NCBI GenBank assembly: GCA_031425155.1
Contig: JANPIV010000066.1
Span: 1 to 64,000, forward strand
Length of the DNA: 64,000 nt
Direction: 5' to 3'
Source: M3007 sp031425155
GTDB taxonomy: Bacteria; Bacteroidota; Bacteroidia; Chitinophagales; Saprospiraceae
A program made the position numbers and the translations under genes. Every line of letters begins with the position of its first letter. Position 1 is the first letter of the stretch. The notes beneath the pieces were generated by a model. That model saw only the letters and a program-made list of their open reading frames with translations. It made no database searches and was not told where the DNA came from. Positions 63,371-64,000 of the stretch are shown one piece after another.

Positions 63371-64000
63371 ATGACGGCTACCACTATTCTACAGGAACTC
63401 CAGACGATGGCCAGCGAAAGCACCCGGCGCACCTTGCAGAACCACGGCGCGACCGAGCCCCTGTTCGGCGTAAAAGTGGGCGATATGAAAAAGATCGTGC
63501 AACGGGTGAAGAAAAACCACGATCTCTCGCTGGCCCTGTATGACACGGGCAACTCCGATGCCATGTACCTGGCGGGCCTCATCGCCGACGAAAAGAAAAT
63601 CTCCCGGCAGGAACTCCAGCACTGGGTGGAACGCGCTCCCTGGCACATGATCAGTGAATATACCGTGGCCTGGGTGGCTGCTGAGTCGCCGCATGGCTGG
63701 GCCTTGGGGCTGGAATGGATCGAATCGGACCGCGAAAGTATTGCCGCCGCCGGTTGGTCCACCCTTAGCAGCTGGGTGATGATCCGCCCGGATAATGAAT
63801 TGGATATGAGTGAGTTAGAAGGGCTTCTCAAGCGCGTAGCCGTCACTTTACCGGAAGCCGCCAATCGGGTGCGTTACACCATGAATGGTTTTATCATGGC
63901 CTGTGGCATCTACGTCGGACCGCTTCATGAGCAGGCTTTAGCCGCCGCCGGGCGGGTCGGGAAAGTAGAAGTGAACGTTGGAAATACGGCCTGTAAAGTG
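63371..64000 (+). CDS. DNA alkylation repair protein (AlkD-like), truncated by the window edge
   Basis: The first 210 codons of a HEAT-like repeat protein. It begins MTATTILQELQTMASESTR and continues with the AlkD-type motifs NHGATEPLFGVKVGDMKKIV, GNSDAMYLAGLIAD, ISEYTVAWVAAESPHGWALG and WSTLSSWVMIRPDNELD. AlkD proteins excise alkylated purines. The 3' end lies beyond position 64000. It follows the antiporter gene by 22 bp. Confidence 0.85.
   Translation, partial: MTATTILQELQTMASESTRRTLQNHGATEPLFGVKVGDMKKIVQRVKKNHDLSLALYDTGNSDAMYLAGLIADEKKISRQELQHWVERAPWHMISEYTVAWVAAESPHGWALGLEWIESDRESIAAAGWSTLSSWVMIRPDNELDMSELEGLLKRVAVTLPEAANRVRYTMNGFIMACGIYVGPLHEQALAAAGRVGKVEVNVGNTACKV

Overview
The window is chromosomal DNA from a member of the Bacteroidota, most likely of the Saprospiria (Lewinella/Haliscomenobacter-like) type. 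This is inferred from a PorP/SprF-family protein, a GldJ-like gliding lipoprotein, two proteins with the gliding-motility-associated C-terminal sorting domain of type IX secretion, an exbB-exbD-exbD-tonB-tonB cluster, promoter boxes of the TAnnTTTG type, and large secreted proteins with GC near 50%. No rRNA, tRNA, CRISPR array, prophage or intact transposase gene was seen.

Layout: 0-0.5 kb holds a PIN-domain gene whose 5' end has been replaced by a palindromic repeat. 0.7-8.8 kb holds a multidomain lipoprotein (cytochrome c, PA14, sugar-dehydrogenase-like propeller, DUF1080), then porP, gldJ and murF. 9.1-16.6 kb is one giant adhesin-like gene with 17 tandem repeats of about 84 residues. 17-25 kb holds corA, a DUF2723 membrane protein, a large-subunit catalase and aroC. 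25.4-30.5 kb holds a thioredoxin-like protein, a family 9 glycoside hydrolase, a fatty acid desaturase and kdsA. 31.1-35.3 kb is the TonB energy-transduction cluster. 35.5-44.4 kb holds a broken type IX-sorted protein, a DCC-family protein, an unrecognised two-part 866-residue protein, an SPFH protein, a TonB-dependent receptor-like protein and a TMEM220-like protein. 44.5-53.2 kb holds a membrane protein with a probable effector-associated domain, its TPR neighbour, a SWIM/SNF2 helicase, a sigma-54-type activator and an amidohydrolase. 53.7-60.5 kb is a co-oriented block of six mostly unrecognised genes. 60.8-64 kb holds kynU, a cation/proton antiporter and the start of a DNA alkylation repair gene.

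The best candidate for an undescribed system is the minus-strand block at 53.7-60.5 kb. A protein with nine EFEG units, an HExxH metallopeptidase-like protein, a 600-residue protein of unknown fold and a proline-rich CxxC protein form one operon closed by a terminator. Two further genes follow, an N-acetylmuramoyl-L-alanine amidase and a small partner. They share a duplicated leader plus N-terminal cysteine cluster and both end in short alternating acidic/aromatic tails. None of the six has a Sec signal peptide, although one encodes a peptidoglycan-cleaving enzyme. A second candidate is the 44.5-47.0 kb pair, where a cytosolic effector-associated-domain-like module is joined through one membrane segment to periplasmic domains.

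Small repeats are common: two full copies (about 93% identical) and one remnant of a roughly 210-bp MITE-like element, a family of GC-rich palindromes, and short tandem duplications.
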